DNA from: Devosia sp. 2618
GTDB taxonomy: Bacteria > Pseudomonadota > Alphaproteobacteria > Rhizobiales > Devosiaceae
Length of the DNA stretch: 64,000 nt
Assembly (NCBI RefSeq): GCF_040546815.1
Contig: NZ_JBEPOO010000001.1
Coordinates: 1,674,001-1,738,000, forward strand
Direction of reading: 5' to 3'
The notes below the pieces were generated by a model. That model made no database searches, was not told the DNA's origin, and saw only the letters and a list, made by a program, of their open reading frames with translations. The stretch's first letter is position 1, and each line of letters starts with the position of its first letter. The position numbers were made by a program, and so were the translations under genes. Positions 1 to 8,060 of the stretch are shown here, one piece after another.

Positions 1-422
1 TCGACGCCCACCTTTGACATGTAGTCGACGCTGGGATGCGTCCGATAAACATCATGACCGTCACCCTTGGTCACCTTCACCACTACTCCGCCCTTGGGCA
101 AGTCCCGGCGAAGCTGTTCCATGGCCTCAGTCCACTTCTGAGTCAGCGCGCAATACCGTGCCAACGCCCCGCGATACCCCGGACGACGGCGGCCCGAGGT
201 GCGCAGAACTTCCGCAAGTTCCTTCCACAGCGCGATGGCAACACGCCAATGCGCCGGCGAATTGGCGAAGAAGGCTGGCAATGGGTAAGGGTCCGCCTGA
301 TTGACCGGCTCTTGCTCGGCAGACGCGACAGCATCTGCAATCTCTTGCTCAACCTGCTTTTTCCGCCGACCGGGAAAGCCTTTGGCGGCTTGCAGTGTCG
401 GATCATCCTTTCTGCGCGCCAT
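1..422 (-). CDS. Phage terminase small subunit, P27 family (partial)
   Basis: The reading frame begins at an ATG at 422 (MARRKDD) and is open to the window edge, giving 140 codons without the C-terminus. The basic N-terminus, the PLPAFFANSPAHW segment, and a helical stretch followed by an alternating region near the edge resemble P27-family small terminases, which recognise phage DNA and recruit the large subunit for packaging. It is the last visible gene of the leftward operon, as expected just before a large terminase. The gap upstream (423-568) holds a 15-bp palindrome at 490-504 (TAGACCG arms) and could carry a promoter; that is inference. Confidence 0.7.
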   Translation of the reverse strand, partial: MARRKDDPTLQAAKGFPGRRKKQVEQEIADAVASAEQEPVNQADPYPLPAFFANSPAHWRVAIALWKELAEVLRTSGRRRPGYRGALARYCALTQKWTEAMEQLRRDLPKGGVVVKVTKGDGHDVYRTHPSVDYMSKVGV

Positions 423-568
423 CAGCTAACCCGTTCTATTGCCAGAAAAAAATATAAACGCGAAAATTCCGCGCCGATTTTTTGTGTGTTAGACCGCCGG
501 TCTACGCTTGAATCGTTGGGGACTTTTGACCCACCCCCGCCCCTAGTTTTCGATGGTCACCGACGCTG

Positions 569-709
569 TCACTTCCACTTGGCGCCGCCGATCCAGCCAG
601 CGACCGTCATCAGCCAGGTCAAGACCGTCAGCCGAGCGCGAAACCTGCGAGCGCCGCGAAGCTGGATTGATATCGTCGTCTTGGGCACGTCCACGACAAG
701 GTTAGCCAT
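569..709 (-). CDS. 46-aa small phage protein
   Basis: The ATG at 709 is preceded by a good ribosome-binding site (GAGTGAGG) and overlaps the stop codon of the upstream HNH gene by 8 bp, which suggests translational coupling. The product begins MANLVVDVPK, has a basic centre and a Trp-rich end (WIGGAKWK). The segment around residues 28-40 is hydrophobic but short for a membrane helix. No family recognised. Confidence 0.55.
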   Translation of the reverse strand: MANLVVDVPKTTISIQLRGARRFRARLTVLTWLMTVAGWIGGAKWK

Positions 710-1112
710 CAGCCTCACTCCTCAGCTTTGCCGCCAGCTTGAGCGCGAACGGGCTATCGATCCACAGATCGGCGATGGTGATCGCCCCGCGCGCCCACAT
801 CAGCTCAAGGCGTTGCTTGACCACGTCATGGTGCCAACGACACGACGACTGCCACAGGGTGGTGTTCCAGAACTTGACCGTATCGCCCTTGTGCGGCTCG
901 ACGTGATCGACCAGTTCGGCCGGAACGATATCGCCAGCGGCAAGGCATCCGACACACAGCGGACTATTCCGCATATGTCCCTTTGCCGCCTTGGCCCAAG
1001 GCCGACCATACCCACGCGATGCAGCAGACCCACGGCGATTGTCATAGATGCGGGTTTGCTGTTGCCGGGTTGGCTGGCTGGATGAACGGAAGCGCTTAGG
1101 CGATGTCGGCAT
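702..1112 (-). CDS. HNH endonuclease
   Basis: The 136-aa protein carries an HNH nuclease core: a CVGC half-knuckle, then VDHVEPHKGD, then an asparagine (FWNTTLWQSSCRWHH) and the closing HHDVVK. The pattern matches the small HNH enzymes that sit beside phage terminase genes and assist DNA packaging. I start it at the ATG at 1112 (MPTSPKR); a longer reading from 1166 has an unusual N-terminus. It is two genes upstream of the P27-type terminase small subunit, which supports a packaging role. The basic N-terminal 40 residues probably contact DNA. Confidence 0.85.
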   Translation of the reverse strand: MPTSPKRFRSSSQPTRQQQTRIYDNRRGSAASRGYGRPWAKAAKGHMRNSPLCVGCLAAGDIVPAELVDHVEPHKGDTVKFWNTTLWQSSCRWHHDVVKQRLELMWARGAITIADLWIDSPFALKLAAKLRSEADG

Positions 1113-1214
1113 GCGGCACACCACAAACGAAAACACGCCGCTCGGGCGTTCCCGTGCAGCGTGCAAAATCCCCTATTGGGGTAGTTCTCATATGCCGCAA
1201 ATAGCTGCGTATTG

Positions 1215-1940
1215 TCAACGCGTTCGGCGGCGACGGATCACCTTTGCCGGCGCCGACCAATCATTGGCCCGTCCAGCTATCGGGTCAGAGGCCCGCGCCC
1301 TAAGGGTTTCGACGGCCTCGACGGAAACCTTGGGGCTGCGAATAACCTGATCGAGCGGACTGCCATCAGGACCAAACACCACCGGCTTTGCCGAATCATC
1401 GAGCCAAGGCGAATGGCCAACGGCAGGCCCAGTCGCCTCATGCCGCGCCATGACCGCATTGAGTGGCGACACGATATCGGCCAGCCCCTGCCACCACACA
1501 TGCCATTGGGCGCGATGGAAGTTGACGGTGTCGCGCTGCTCACCAACGAACCCCATGCGCGGACGCCGATTACCTTGCCGGTTCTTCGCGTCGTCCCAGT
1601 CCCACAGCTTGCGCCCACGCCCATCGACCAGCTGCTGATAGCTGCCATAGCCCTCCTCGCACCAGTCTGGCCGCAACGCAGCACGACCATACTGCACCAC
1701 CAGGGCACGCGCTTCTTGGTGCAGTTGATCAATGGCGAGCTTGATCTGCATGGCGTCGTCATCGCTCCACAGCGCAATCGTCGGGTGCGAGCCGTGGTTG
1801 TCGTCGTCGATGATCGTTCCAAGGTCGGAGAAGTCATCCCGCACCCGTTCCTTGCCCGCCCAGCCCAATCCCTGATCGCGCAGCGCCCAGATCACCAGCT
1901 GCTCGATGTCGCGTTTTTCCCGCACTGCCAAAACCGTCAC
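1215..1940 (-). CDS. Conserved phage protein of unknown function
   Basis: This 241-aa reading is chosen from the GTG at 1940, which has GGGGAG upstream; the frame stays open to 2027 and overlaps the preceding gene, so the start is uncertain. The protein is acidic in the first half (IIDDDNHG, WSDDDAM), has several Trp-rich motifs (CEEGYGSYQQ, WHVWWQGLADI) and ends in a basic tail of five arginines. I do not recognise a family. It lies between the replication-type HTH protein and the HNH nuclease, a position often held by late-gene regulators or DNA-binding proteins, but nothing here proves that. Confidence 0.6.
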   Translation of the reverse strand: MTVLAVREKRDIEQLVIWALRDQGLGWAGKERVRDDFSDLGTIIDDDNHGSHPTIALWSDDDAMQIKLAIDQLHQEARALVVQYGRAALRPDWCEEGYGSYQQLVDGRGRKLWDWDDAKNRQGNRRPRMGFVGEQRDTVNFHRAQWHVWWQGLADIVSPLNAVMARHEATGPAVGHSPWLDDSAKPVVFGPDGSPLDQVIRSPKVSVEAVETLRARASDPIAGRANDWSAPAKVIRRRRTR

Positions 1941-1983
1941 CGCCCTACAACTCCCCAGCCAAACCAAACCGTCGACATGCCCA

Positions 1984-2859
1984 TCAGCCCGCCGCCTTCC
2001 GCGATGCCGCCGCACTGGCAATGGCATCGAGCACCAAGGGCAAGCCGGTGCCCGCCTTGCGCATCTCCGCCGCGATGGCAGGAGCCCAATCGATTGAAAC
2101 CAAACGCGTCATTCCTTCCACATACTGAGGCTTTTCAAGCCGTTTCAGGAACTCGTTGACCTGATTTGTTAGCTTTGATCGCACCGCGTCGGCACTCACA
2201 TCACGGCCACCGGCTATTGGCAGGGGCAGATAACCCTGCCGCCGATCCACCACAGCAGTCGCGCGCTTGCGTTGTGGTCTAACAACCATTGAATCTGAAT
2301 CTGGTTTGGTTAGATGGTTTTGGGTGACAACGTTGGCCGCATTGGCGGACAACATTGGCCGCTTGGCCGCAATATCGCCCTCGGCAGCGCGCTCCACCAT
2401 CAGCGACCAGTTTGGCTGATAGGCATTGGCAAAACCACGCCCGCCATGCCGCGTCTTGCCGAACAAGCCCGACGCCACGAGGCTTGCCACCGACCGACGC
2501 ACCTGGCGCACCGATATGCCCAGATCGTCCGCCAGAGAAACCGAGCCCGGATCGCAGCGCCCCGTGTCGAGATTGAACCGCTCGATCAGGTGAGACGCCA
2601 GCGCCTGCGTAGAAGGCGACAGCATGGATTGAAGGATCGCCTTTCGGGCAATGGCCTTGGCGTTTTCCGGCGGCGCGGTCACTGCCACTGCGCCGGAGAA
2701 CGCCGCAGCGTCAGCCTGCACAGCAACGGGGCGCAGGCCATTGGCCGCCTTGATCGGCTTGGCAGACACAACAGGCGCCGAAACACCATGAGCCGCCAAC
2801 GCAGCCGTCAATCGCTCAAAGGCGGCCAGCAGCGCCGAGCCCTCATAGCCGGCGATCAT
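1984..2859 (-). CDS. Helix-turn-helix replication-type protein
   Basis: The 291-aa protein begins at the ATG at 2859 behind GAAAGAACTG; an upstream GTG at 2892 lacks a Shine-Dalgarno sequence. A winged-helix segment lies at roughly residues 95-150 (SLADDLGISVRQVRRSVASLVASGLF, the layout of a GntR/MarR-like helix-turn-helix). It is followed by a low-complexity linker and a C-terminal helical part. This plan is typical of phage replication initiators or replisome organisers, and the gene sits early in the leftward operon next to the DUF2303 block. The assignment is to a class, not a family. The neighbouring 1215-1940 frame overlaps its end, consistent with an operon. Confidence 0.65.
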   Translation of the reverse strand: MIAGYEGSALLAAFERLTAALAAHGVSAPVVSAKPIKAANGLRPVAVQADAAAFSGAVAVTAPPENAKAIARKAILQSMLSPSTQALASHLIERFNLDTGRCDPGSVSLADDLGISVRQVRRSVASLVASGLFGKTRHGGRGFANAYQPNWSLMVERAAEGDIAAKRPMLSANAANVVTQNHLTKPDSDSMVVRPQRKRATAVVDRRQGYLPLPIAGGRDVSADAVRSKLTNQVNEFLKRLEKPQYVEGMTRLVSIDWAPAIAAEMRKAGTGLPLVLDAIASAAASRKAAG

Positions 2860-2972
2860 CAGTTCTTTCAGAAGGACAAAGTGTACAGTCACGGCGCTAC
2901 CCGATAAGGCGGTAGGATCGTGGTACCGGCTACTAATGCAAGCGAGAGGCTGGTGTGCTCCGGAGATTTTTT

Positions 2973-4094
2973 ATGAAAGTGCCCAACCTCGTGCTGTGCT
3001 TTGTAGCAGGTGCGGTAGTTGCCACCGTGGTTGTTACATCCGCGCTTAATCGGTGGCCGCTGACCGCCGACTCCCTGGTGGGTGAAATCGGCATCCTCCC
3101 TTTTGGAGTTGCGATACTGACAGTGTGTTTTCTCGGCTTTAACTCGTTGATTGCACGAAAAGGCCTCGCCAACACTGTTAGGGCGATCGAGCACTCTCAA
3201 AAGGCAGAGGTTGCCACCAGGTACCAAAAAGCTGCAGATCTGCTGGCTAGTGACGGCCAAACGGCACGGTTGGGAGGCATATTCCTTCTGCGCGGAGTGG
3301 CCATGGAAGACCCTGACACATACTGTACGCCGGCCTTGGAACTTCTCGCAGCTTTTGCTGCCGAACGATCCGCCGCCATTTTCTCGGCCGTTCAGGCTCT
3401 GCGGGATGCTCGCCAGACACACAATCACTTTGGCTCGGAGGCGCTTCGTGAACAGGCATCCGCGAAAACACCATACGACGTTGCAGTTGCACTTGATATC
3501 TTCGGAAAGCTGAGAGCTTGGCACGTTGCAGAGTTTGGCGAGCTCCCTAATTCGGAGCGGCAACTGTCCCTCAGCAGCATTGCATTCCACAACATCGAGC
3601 TGAAAGGCGGTGATTTCTCGGGCGTCAACATTTCCGGTGGTAGTTTCTATAATTGCCGATTTGTTAGCTGTGACATGTCCGAGGTGCGCATTAATGGTCG
3701 TATTGGTTTCCGTGTGTTCTTCAGTGACTGTAGCCTTCGACACGCACAGATCGATGATGATGGTGAGAGGCGAAAACTCGACCCCAACGTTAAGTTTGAA
3801 CACTGCGATACGACGGGGATCAGAGTAGCGCTTGAAGGCGCTCGCGCTCTTTTCGTCGAATGTGATCTGGGTGGGCTGGCAGAAATTGAGGCTACCCGCT
3901 GTGTTTTCCAGCGATGCTGGAGCAGTGACGGGGCGCCTATCGTTGACCTTAACTTTAGGGACACTGATCAATCTGTGTTCGAAGTGGATGAAAGTGCCAC
4001 TTGGTCGCCAGAAACGGCACGCGGGTTTCGAATTTATCGACCGGTTGAGAACCAGCTGAGCTACGTCTTTGCGGCACCAAAGCCTCATGCGTGA
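2973..4094 (+). CDS. Membrane protein with pentapeptide-like repeats (cargo gene)
   Basis: This 373-aa gene is on the opposite strand to the surrounding operon. I start it at the ATG at 2973, behind CGGAG. The N-terminus has two hydrophobic helices (about residues 5-25 and 40-60) and a charged helical region with HSQKAEVATRYQKAADLLAS. From about residue 190 the protein turns into beta-type pentapeptide-like rungs (IELKGGDFSGVNISGGSF, YNCRFVSCDMSEV) that continue to the end. Similar two-helix plus pentapeptide proteins are common in phages and genomic islands; their role is not established. Base composition is lower in GC and codon use differs from the neighbours, indicating late acquisition. 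A self-contained transcription unit in a prophage suggests expression in the lysogen, for example in superinfection immunity; this is inference. Confidence 0.75.
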   Translation: MKVPNLVLCFVAGAVVATVVVTSALNRWPLTADSLVGEIGILPFGVAILTVCFLGFNSLIARKGLANTVRAIEHSQKAEVATRYQKAADLLASDGQTARLGGIFLLRGVAMEDPDTYCTPALELLAAFAAERSAAIFSAVQALRDARQTHNHFGSEALREQASAKTPYDVAVALDIFGKLRAWHVAEFGELPNSERQLSLSSIAFHNIELKGGDFSGVNISGGSFYNCRFVSCDMSEVRINGRIGFRVFFSDCSLRHAQIDDDGERRKLDPNVKFEHCDTTGIRVALEGARALFVECDLGGLAEIEATRCVFQRCWSSDGAPIVDLNFRDTDQSVFEVDESATWSPETARGFRIYRPVENQLSYVFAAPKPHA

Positions 4095-4105
4095 CATCTT
4101 CAACA

Positions 4106-4201
4106 TCACATATCATTCCCAAAGAACATGCAGGCGGCGACGTAGAGAACCAGCAGCCCGAGGCAGCTGGCGACGATGAGCGGAATGTTGTCGGCGATCA
4201 A
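4106..4201 (-). CDS. 31-aa single-span membrane peptide
   Basis: A TTG start at 4201 overlaps the TGA stop of the preceding gene (TTTGATC). The peptide is a hydrophobic helix of about 20 residues (IPLIVASCLGLLVLYVAACM) between short polar ends, then stops at 4106. The length and overlap are typical of small phage membrane genes, but there is no homology I can name. It ends 12 bp from the convergent pentapeptide gene. Confidence 0.45.
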   Translation of the reverse strand: MIADNIPLIVASCLGLLVLYVAACMFFGNDM

Positions 4202-4431
4202 AACAGCACCCCTTGATTGGGGTCGGGCTTGCTGATCAGGCCTTTGCTTTCGGCCAGCCAGCGGGGCAGCGTCACCAGCAGCATGCGGCCCTGCCGTTCG
4301 GGCGCTATGTCGATCTGGCTGATGGGCAGGAACACACCGGCCCCATCGTCACCGGCAAGCTTGACCTGAATGGAGTCGCGGGTTTCGTTGATCAGCACCA
4401 CTGAGAGCGACAGGCGAGCGGGCGCGGTCAT
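4198..4431 (-). CDS. 77-aa conserved phage protein
   Basis: The ATG at 4431 overlaps the TGA of the ASCH gene (ATGA), so the start is well supported. The product is beta-rich: SVVLINETRDSIQVKL, then FLPISQIDIAP and MLLVTLPRWLAESKGL. This alternating pattern with a closing helix is seen in small phage proteins that follow DUF2303/ASCH genes in rhizobial prophages. No domain name can be given. It is the middle gene of a three-gene overlapping set. Confidence 0.7.
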   Translation of the reverse strand: MTAPARLSLSVVLINETRDSIQVKLAGDDGAGVFLPISQIDIAPERQGRMLLVTLPRWLAESKGLISKPDPNQGVLF

Positions 4432-4841
4432 GCAAGGCTTCGCTTCCACTTGAAAAAACCCTGCTCGCCCTTGACCGGAATGAACGGCACCGACCGCACT
4501 TCGGCCAGCAAAAAGCCGAACTCACCGAAAAACCACGGGCTTGCCGAGGTCATCACGCAATCGATGATGCGCGCCTCGCCGATAATGCCGCCGCGCTCCA
4601 GATCGTCGAAATTGGGCAGGCGCAGACCGCTTGGGAATGGATGGTTTTCGCTGATGCCATGCATCGTCGCGAGGCAATGTTCATACTCATCGCGCGTCAT
4701 GCCCTTGCTGGCATGGATCGCAATCCGCCCGCGCCGCGACGTGCGCCAGCTGCGGTTCTCGACGTTCTTGCCGGCATGCAGAATGGCCCAGGCCCAGGGC
4801 TGGCGGATCGACAGGGCAACATCGGGCAGATCGTCGTACAT
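4428..4841 (-). CDS. ASCH-domain protein
   Basis: The 137-aa product opens with LSIRQPWAWAILHAGKNVENRSW, the diagnostic first segment of ASCH domains (a PUA-like RNA/nucleoside-binding fold). It continues with the GRIAIHASKG strand and ends with a second conserved strand block (GIIGEARIID). ASCH proteins are thought to bind RNA or modified nucleosides; some are nucleases. The phage role is unknown. The start at 4841 has GAGGTG upstream. A strong terminator of the preceding operon lies between it and DUF2303, so it may have its own promoter. Confidence 0.85.
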   Translation of the reverse strand: MYDDLPDVALSIRQPWAWAILHAGKNVENRSWRTSRRGRIAIHASKGMTRDEYEHCLATMHGISENHPFPSGLRLPNFDDLERGGIIGEARIIDCVMTSASPWFFGEFGFLLAEVRSVPFIPVKGEQGFFKWKRSLA

Positions 4842-4857
4842 GGGGACACCTCAAGCG

Positions 4858-4886
4858 AAAAAGCCCCGCGCCCGAAGGCGCGAGGC
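4858..4886 (-). terminator. Rho-independent terminator after DUF2303 gene
   Basis: On the minus strand a 10-bp near-perfect GC stem (arms at 4863-4872 and 4877-4886, loop TTCG) is followed by five thymines. It lies 8 bp beyond the DUF2303 stop codon. It would end or attenuate the early leftward operon before the ASCH gene. Confidence 0.8.
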
Positions 4887-4893
4887 GGAAAGA

Positions 4894-5733
4894 TCAGACG
4901 GTGTAGAAAACGGGAGTGGAGGTTTCGGCGCGCACGGCCTCGCCAATACGGCGGAACTGCTCGCGCTCTATCTTATCCAGACCGGGCACAGTGACGATGA
5001 AGGCAACGATGCCCTTGTCCATGCGGTAGCGGAACTTCGCCACCAGTTCGATCAGCTCACCACCCTGGAAGATCGGGACGATGATCTTGATTTCTTCCGG
5101 CAGATTGACCTTGCCGCCACCGTTCTCGCCATTGCCCTCGATTTCTTCATAGGTCAGCTGCACCGTGCCATTGCGCCGGTTCACGCCGGATTTGAACCGC
5201 ACCGCACGATCAATGCGAAGTTCGTCGACCGCCTCTTGCAGATCAGCCACAGCAGGCTCGCTGATCGTGTGGACCATATCTTCCAGCAGATTGCCGAAGG
5301 CGCTTTGCGACATCGGCTTGTCGAACACCTGACGCCACTTGTCATAGTCGAGGTCGAACGGGCACAGCAGCTTGACCACATGCGCAGCCCGTTGCGGCAA
5401 GGCGCTGTCGCGGTCACCCATGCGGGCTTTGCCGTGATAGTCGAGTACCGCGACGATTTCGTTTTTGCTCAGCGAGGCCCGACAGATGGCCGTGGGGCTT
5501 TTGAAGTCCCGGACATAGTCCTTGAATGAAGCTGGCTCGACGACTGTTTCGGAGGCAGTGACGAAGTCGGGCAAAGTCGGGTCGAGCGGCTGCAAACTGT
5601 GCGCCACGAGTTCCTTGCCGTGGAAAATCACCGACCCGCCGTTTGGCAGGGCGAATGGTAACGAAATGAACTTGTCACCGAGCGCAGCAAGGGCGACCTC
5701 AACGTCGCGGCGGGGTTCTATACTGGTATTCAT
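4894..5733 (-). CDS. DUF2303 family protein
   Basis: The 279-aa protein has the family layout: an N-terminal FHGKELVAHSLQPLD-type strand region, the central VLDYHGK motif and a long C-terminal beta-rich part ending with the VFYTV strand. DUF2303 (YfdQ-like) genes are widespread in temperate phages next to recombination/replication genes; the biochemical role is unknown. It starts at an ATG at 5733 and follows the 123-aa gene by 28 bp. A terminator lies immediately downstream. Confidence 0.88.
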   Translation of the reverse strand: MNTSIEPRRDVEVALAALGDKFISLPFALPNGGSVIFHGKELVAHSLQPLDPTLPDFVTASETVVEPASFKDYVRDFKSPTAICRASLSKNEIVAVLDYHGKARMGDRDSALPQRAAHVVKLLCPFDLDYDKWRQVFDKPMSQSAFGNLLEDMVHTISEPAVADLQEAVDELRIDRAVRFKSGVNRRNGTVQLTYEEIEGNGENGGGKVNLPEEIKIIVPIFQGGELIELVAKFRYRMDKGIVAFIVTVPGLDKIEREQFRRIGEAVRAETSTPVFYTV

Positions 5734-5761
5734 GTCTTAGTCCTTCAGGGTTGGGCCAGCA

Positions 5762-6133
5762 TCAGCGCCGGCGGTTGAGTTCGTCGGCATCGACAACCGA
5801 GGGCATCACTGGTTGGCGCGGATCGCGGCGCGTCAGTTCGCCGTCATCACTGAGGAACATCACGGTCGCCAGGCGCTCCGGTTTGCTCAGCTTGTGGGCG
5901 AGCTCGGGCATGATCTGCACGGCACCGTTCTTGGTCTTGAACTTGACCTTGATCGTCACTTCTCCGGTGCGGTCATGTTCATCGGACAAGGCCGTCAGGA
6001 TTTCTTCGATGGCGTCCTCGGCATCGGCGAGCAGCTGACCGCGATCAGCTTCGGCGATGATGTTTTGAAGCGAACTCACGCGCCTCTCCTTTCGGTTTTC
6101 GCCCTGTTGGACGTGCTTGGGATTGGTTTTCAT
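5762..6133 (-). CDS. 123-aa conserved phage protein
   Basis: The ATG at 6133 overlaps the preceding stop (ATGA). The basic N-terminus (KHVQQGENRKERR) leads to a helix (IIAEADRGQLLADAEDAIEEIL), a short beta pair (EVTIKVKFKTKNGAVQI) and an acidic end. The pattern and position immediately upstream of DUF2303 suggest a partner protein, as the two are found together in rhizobial prophages. No function is known. Confidence 0.75.
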   Translation of the reverse strand: MKTNPKHVQQGENRKERRVSSLQNIIAEADRGQLLADAEDAIEEILTALSDEHDRTGEVTIKVKFKTKNGAVQIMPELAHKLSKPERLATVMFLSDDGELTRRDPRQPVMPSVVDADELNRRR

Positions 6134-6507
6134 GGCGCTACCGGGCGCTTGGCCTGCGGCAGCAATTCCACCGTGCGGAACCCGGCAAGGTCGGGGCGCT
6201 GCGCACGCACAGCGTCGAGCTGACCGGCAAAGCCTATCCAGCTGTCGGCGACGTTCTCGGTCGTCCCGCTCAGGTCGATATTGACGTAAAGGCCATCAGA
6301 ATTGCGCAGCCGGTAGCGACACTGCGTTCGCGCCCACGCCTCACGGCCCATGCGCGTCTTGGAGGCCAGCAGGGGTTCGCCCTTGGCAACGAGACGATCC
6401 CGCAAATAGGCATGGGCACCACCAGCGGCGCGGGCGCGCAGCTTGTGGGCAACGCCGCCCATCCAGTTGGTGTCGCGCGTGGTGACTGCGATTGAAGGCA
6501 TGCTCAT
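6130..6507 (-). CDS. 125-aa conserved phage protein
   Basis: The start overlaps the stop of the ParB/methyltransferase gene (ATGA at 6504-6507) and the end overlaps the next gene, which strongly supports the reading. The product is basic (KLRARAAGGAHAYLRDRLVAKG), with ARTQCRYRLRNSDGLYVNIDLSGT in the middle. No family is recognised. It belongs to the leftward early operon. Confidence 0.7.
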   Translation of the reverse strand: MSMPSIAVTTRDTNWMGGVAHKLRARAAGGAHAYLRDRLVAKGEPLLASKTRMGREAWARTQCRYRLRNSDGLYVNIDLSGTTENVADSWIGFAGQLDAVRAQRPDLAGFRTVELLPQAKRPVAP

Positions 6508-8060
6508 GAACTGCGCTCCGCATTGATGTTCTGCAGGCGTGCGACATTGCGCGCCTGGTTGGTGACGCCGGCCTCAAAGGCCCATTTGCGAATTGTGTTG
6601 ATCGGACGCCCCAACCGGTCGGCCAGCGCCTGGGCATTGTCGCCCGTATATTCGGCAGCGATGATCGGCAGCGCCGTGGCCTTGTCGACCGAGATGGCAG
6701 CAGACAGCGCCGAGGCGGCGTTACCGGCCTCGACCAGACCGACCACGGGATGGGCTGTAAACCGCGCCACATCGTCGGGCTTGGCCAATGCCGAGCGCTG
6801 CCCCGGTGGCACCCAGAACGGCGGCTGTGGCGCCATGCCCTTGACCCAGACCAGCCACATATAGTCGCTTTGGGTCGCGCCATCGGGCTCCCACCGGCCC
6901 ATATGCAACGGCACATCTTCGGCAAAGATCGCGATGACGGTTGGCGGCGTGACGGAAAACAGACGGTTGAACCGCCCCTGACTGGCCAGCCAGCCCAGCC
7001 GAAGAAAGGCACACACGCCGACATTGGACTCGCGCAGCGCCCGCAGAACGAACTGCTCAGCCTTGTTGCCAAACGGCGAGTTCATCACCGTCCAGTCGGC
7101 CGGCTCAAGCGCCGCGTCAGCATCGAGATAGTCGACAGTGCCGCGCCAGCCGGGCGGCGACACGCCATCGACCGAATAGTCGAAAATGTCGGTGGCCCAG
7201 ATGGCGGCGGGACGCGCCTCTTGCAGCACGGCGGCAATGTGCCCCTCGCCACAGGACGGCTCGCGCACGGTCTTGCCGGTCACCGATTGGCCCAGATGCG
7301 GCAACACCAGTTCCAGCAGGGAGCGCGTGGCCCAGGGTGGCGTCGGCGAATAGTCCAGATCATCGGCAGGCAGCACCCGCGAGTTCTGCACTGCCCGCGC
7401 ATCGCGCGGCTTGGCCAACTCGCTGCGCACAGCCGCCGAGAACGCCCGCGGATCGTTTTCCCGCAGCAGGCGCAGCTGCTCGCCCACCGATAGCTTGGTC
7501 GCGGACTCGGCGGCAGAAACCGCGATTTCGCCGCGCTCGACGCTTTCGATCAGTTCCGGCGCGCCGCGCTCGCGCACCACATGTGCCGAGGCAACCGAAC
7601 GCTCCGAAACGTGCAGGATGTCGGCGGCATCCGACCGGGACAAATTCTGCAAATTTGCAGAATTATCCTCAGCCTTGGGCGGACGCCCAACCGTCATGGT
7701 GGCGAGGCTGTCGGCGATCATCGCCCGCTGCCCTTCGCTGAGATGGCGCCGATGCAGGTTCTTGCTCAGCACCCATGCCAGCGGATCGCCATCCTGCGCC
7801 GGGTTGAACCGGCGATAGTGCGAAACCCAAAGGTCATGCCCATCCTCGGGCAGTTCGCCCGCAAGAACCCCTGCCCCGACCGCCGCCCGATAGCGGTTGC
7901 GGCCATCCAGAATTTGACCGTCGAGAATGACGATGCGCTCACGCAACCCATTGGCCGCGATATCGACGCGCAGCGCATCGGCATCGGCAGACCCGAGCAT
8001 GGGAAACAGATCAGCCAGCGGATGGGCTGGAATGGCGAAGTCAGGCAGATCGGTGGCCAT
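6504..8060 (-). CDS. ParB-domain / methyltransferase-like fusion protein
   Basis: The 518-aa protein has three parts. Residues about 10-120 are a ParB/Sulfiredoxin-like domain (DGRNRYRAA at 52-60, then NLHRRHLSEGQR), the kind found in phage ParB-like proteins. Residues about 140-165 are a helix-turn-helix (AADILHVSERSVASAHVV). Residues about 235-400 look like a SAM-dependent DNA methyltransferase with CGEGH at 270-274 and NSPF at 327-330. The last position is an unusual form of the N6-adenine motif NPPY/F: Pro is replaced by Ser at position 2. A C-terminal HTH (LADRLGRPINTIRKWAFEAG) closes the protein. Related fusions occur in rhizobial prophages. Whether the enzyme methylates DNA is unproven given the altered motif. 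Confidence 0.8.
   Translation of the reverse strand: MATDLPDFAIPAHPLADLFPMLGSADADALRVDIAANGLRERIVILDGQILDGRNRYRAAVGAGVLAGELPEDGHDLWVSHYRRFNPAQDGDPLAWVLSKNLHRRHLSEGQRAMIADSLATMTVGRPPKAEDNSANLQNLSRSDAADILHVSERSVASAHVVRERGAPELIESVERGEIAVSAAESATKLSVGEQLRLLRENDPRAFSAAVRSELAKPRDARAVQNSRVLPADDLDYSPTPPWATRSLLELVLPHLGQSVTGKTVREPSCGEGHIAAVLQEARPAAIWATDIFDYSVDGVSPPGWRGTVDYLDADAALEPADWTVMNSPFGNKAEQFVLRALRESNVGVCAFLRLGWLASQGRFNRLFSVTPPTVIAIFAEDVPLHMGRWEPDGATQSDYMWLVWVKGMAPQPPFWVPPGQRSALAKPDDVARFTAHPVVGLVEAGNAASALSAAISVDKATALPIIAAEYTGDNAQALADRLGRPINTIRKWAFEAGVTNQARNVARLQNINAERSS
7643..7664. repeat. 22-bp perfect palindrome inside the ParB-domain gene
   Basis: An AT-rich perfect inverted repeat (AATTCTGCAAA and its complement) lies in the coding sequence between the ParB and helix-turn-helix parts, where it codes for the peptide NSANLQN. 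Its base composition is far from the GC-rich surroundings. It could be a binding site for the encoded protein, or a by-product of a conserved Asn-Leu-Gln peptide. Confidence 0.6.

Noticed and set aside
36..1085. Long plus-strand open frame of 349 codons
   Set aside because: It is antisense to the terminase and HNH genes, has no recognisable domain, and reflects GC-rich codon structure of the minus-strand genes.
2889..4109. Long minus-strand open frame antisense to the pentapeptide-like gene
   Set aside because: The plus-strand gene has a ribosome-binding site, membrane helices and repeats; the minus-strand peptide shows no domain.
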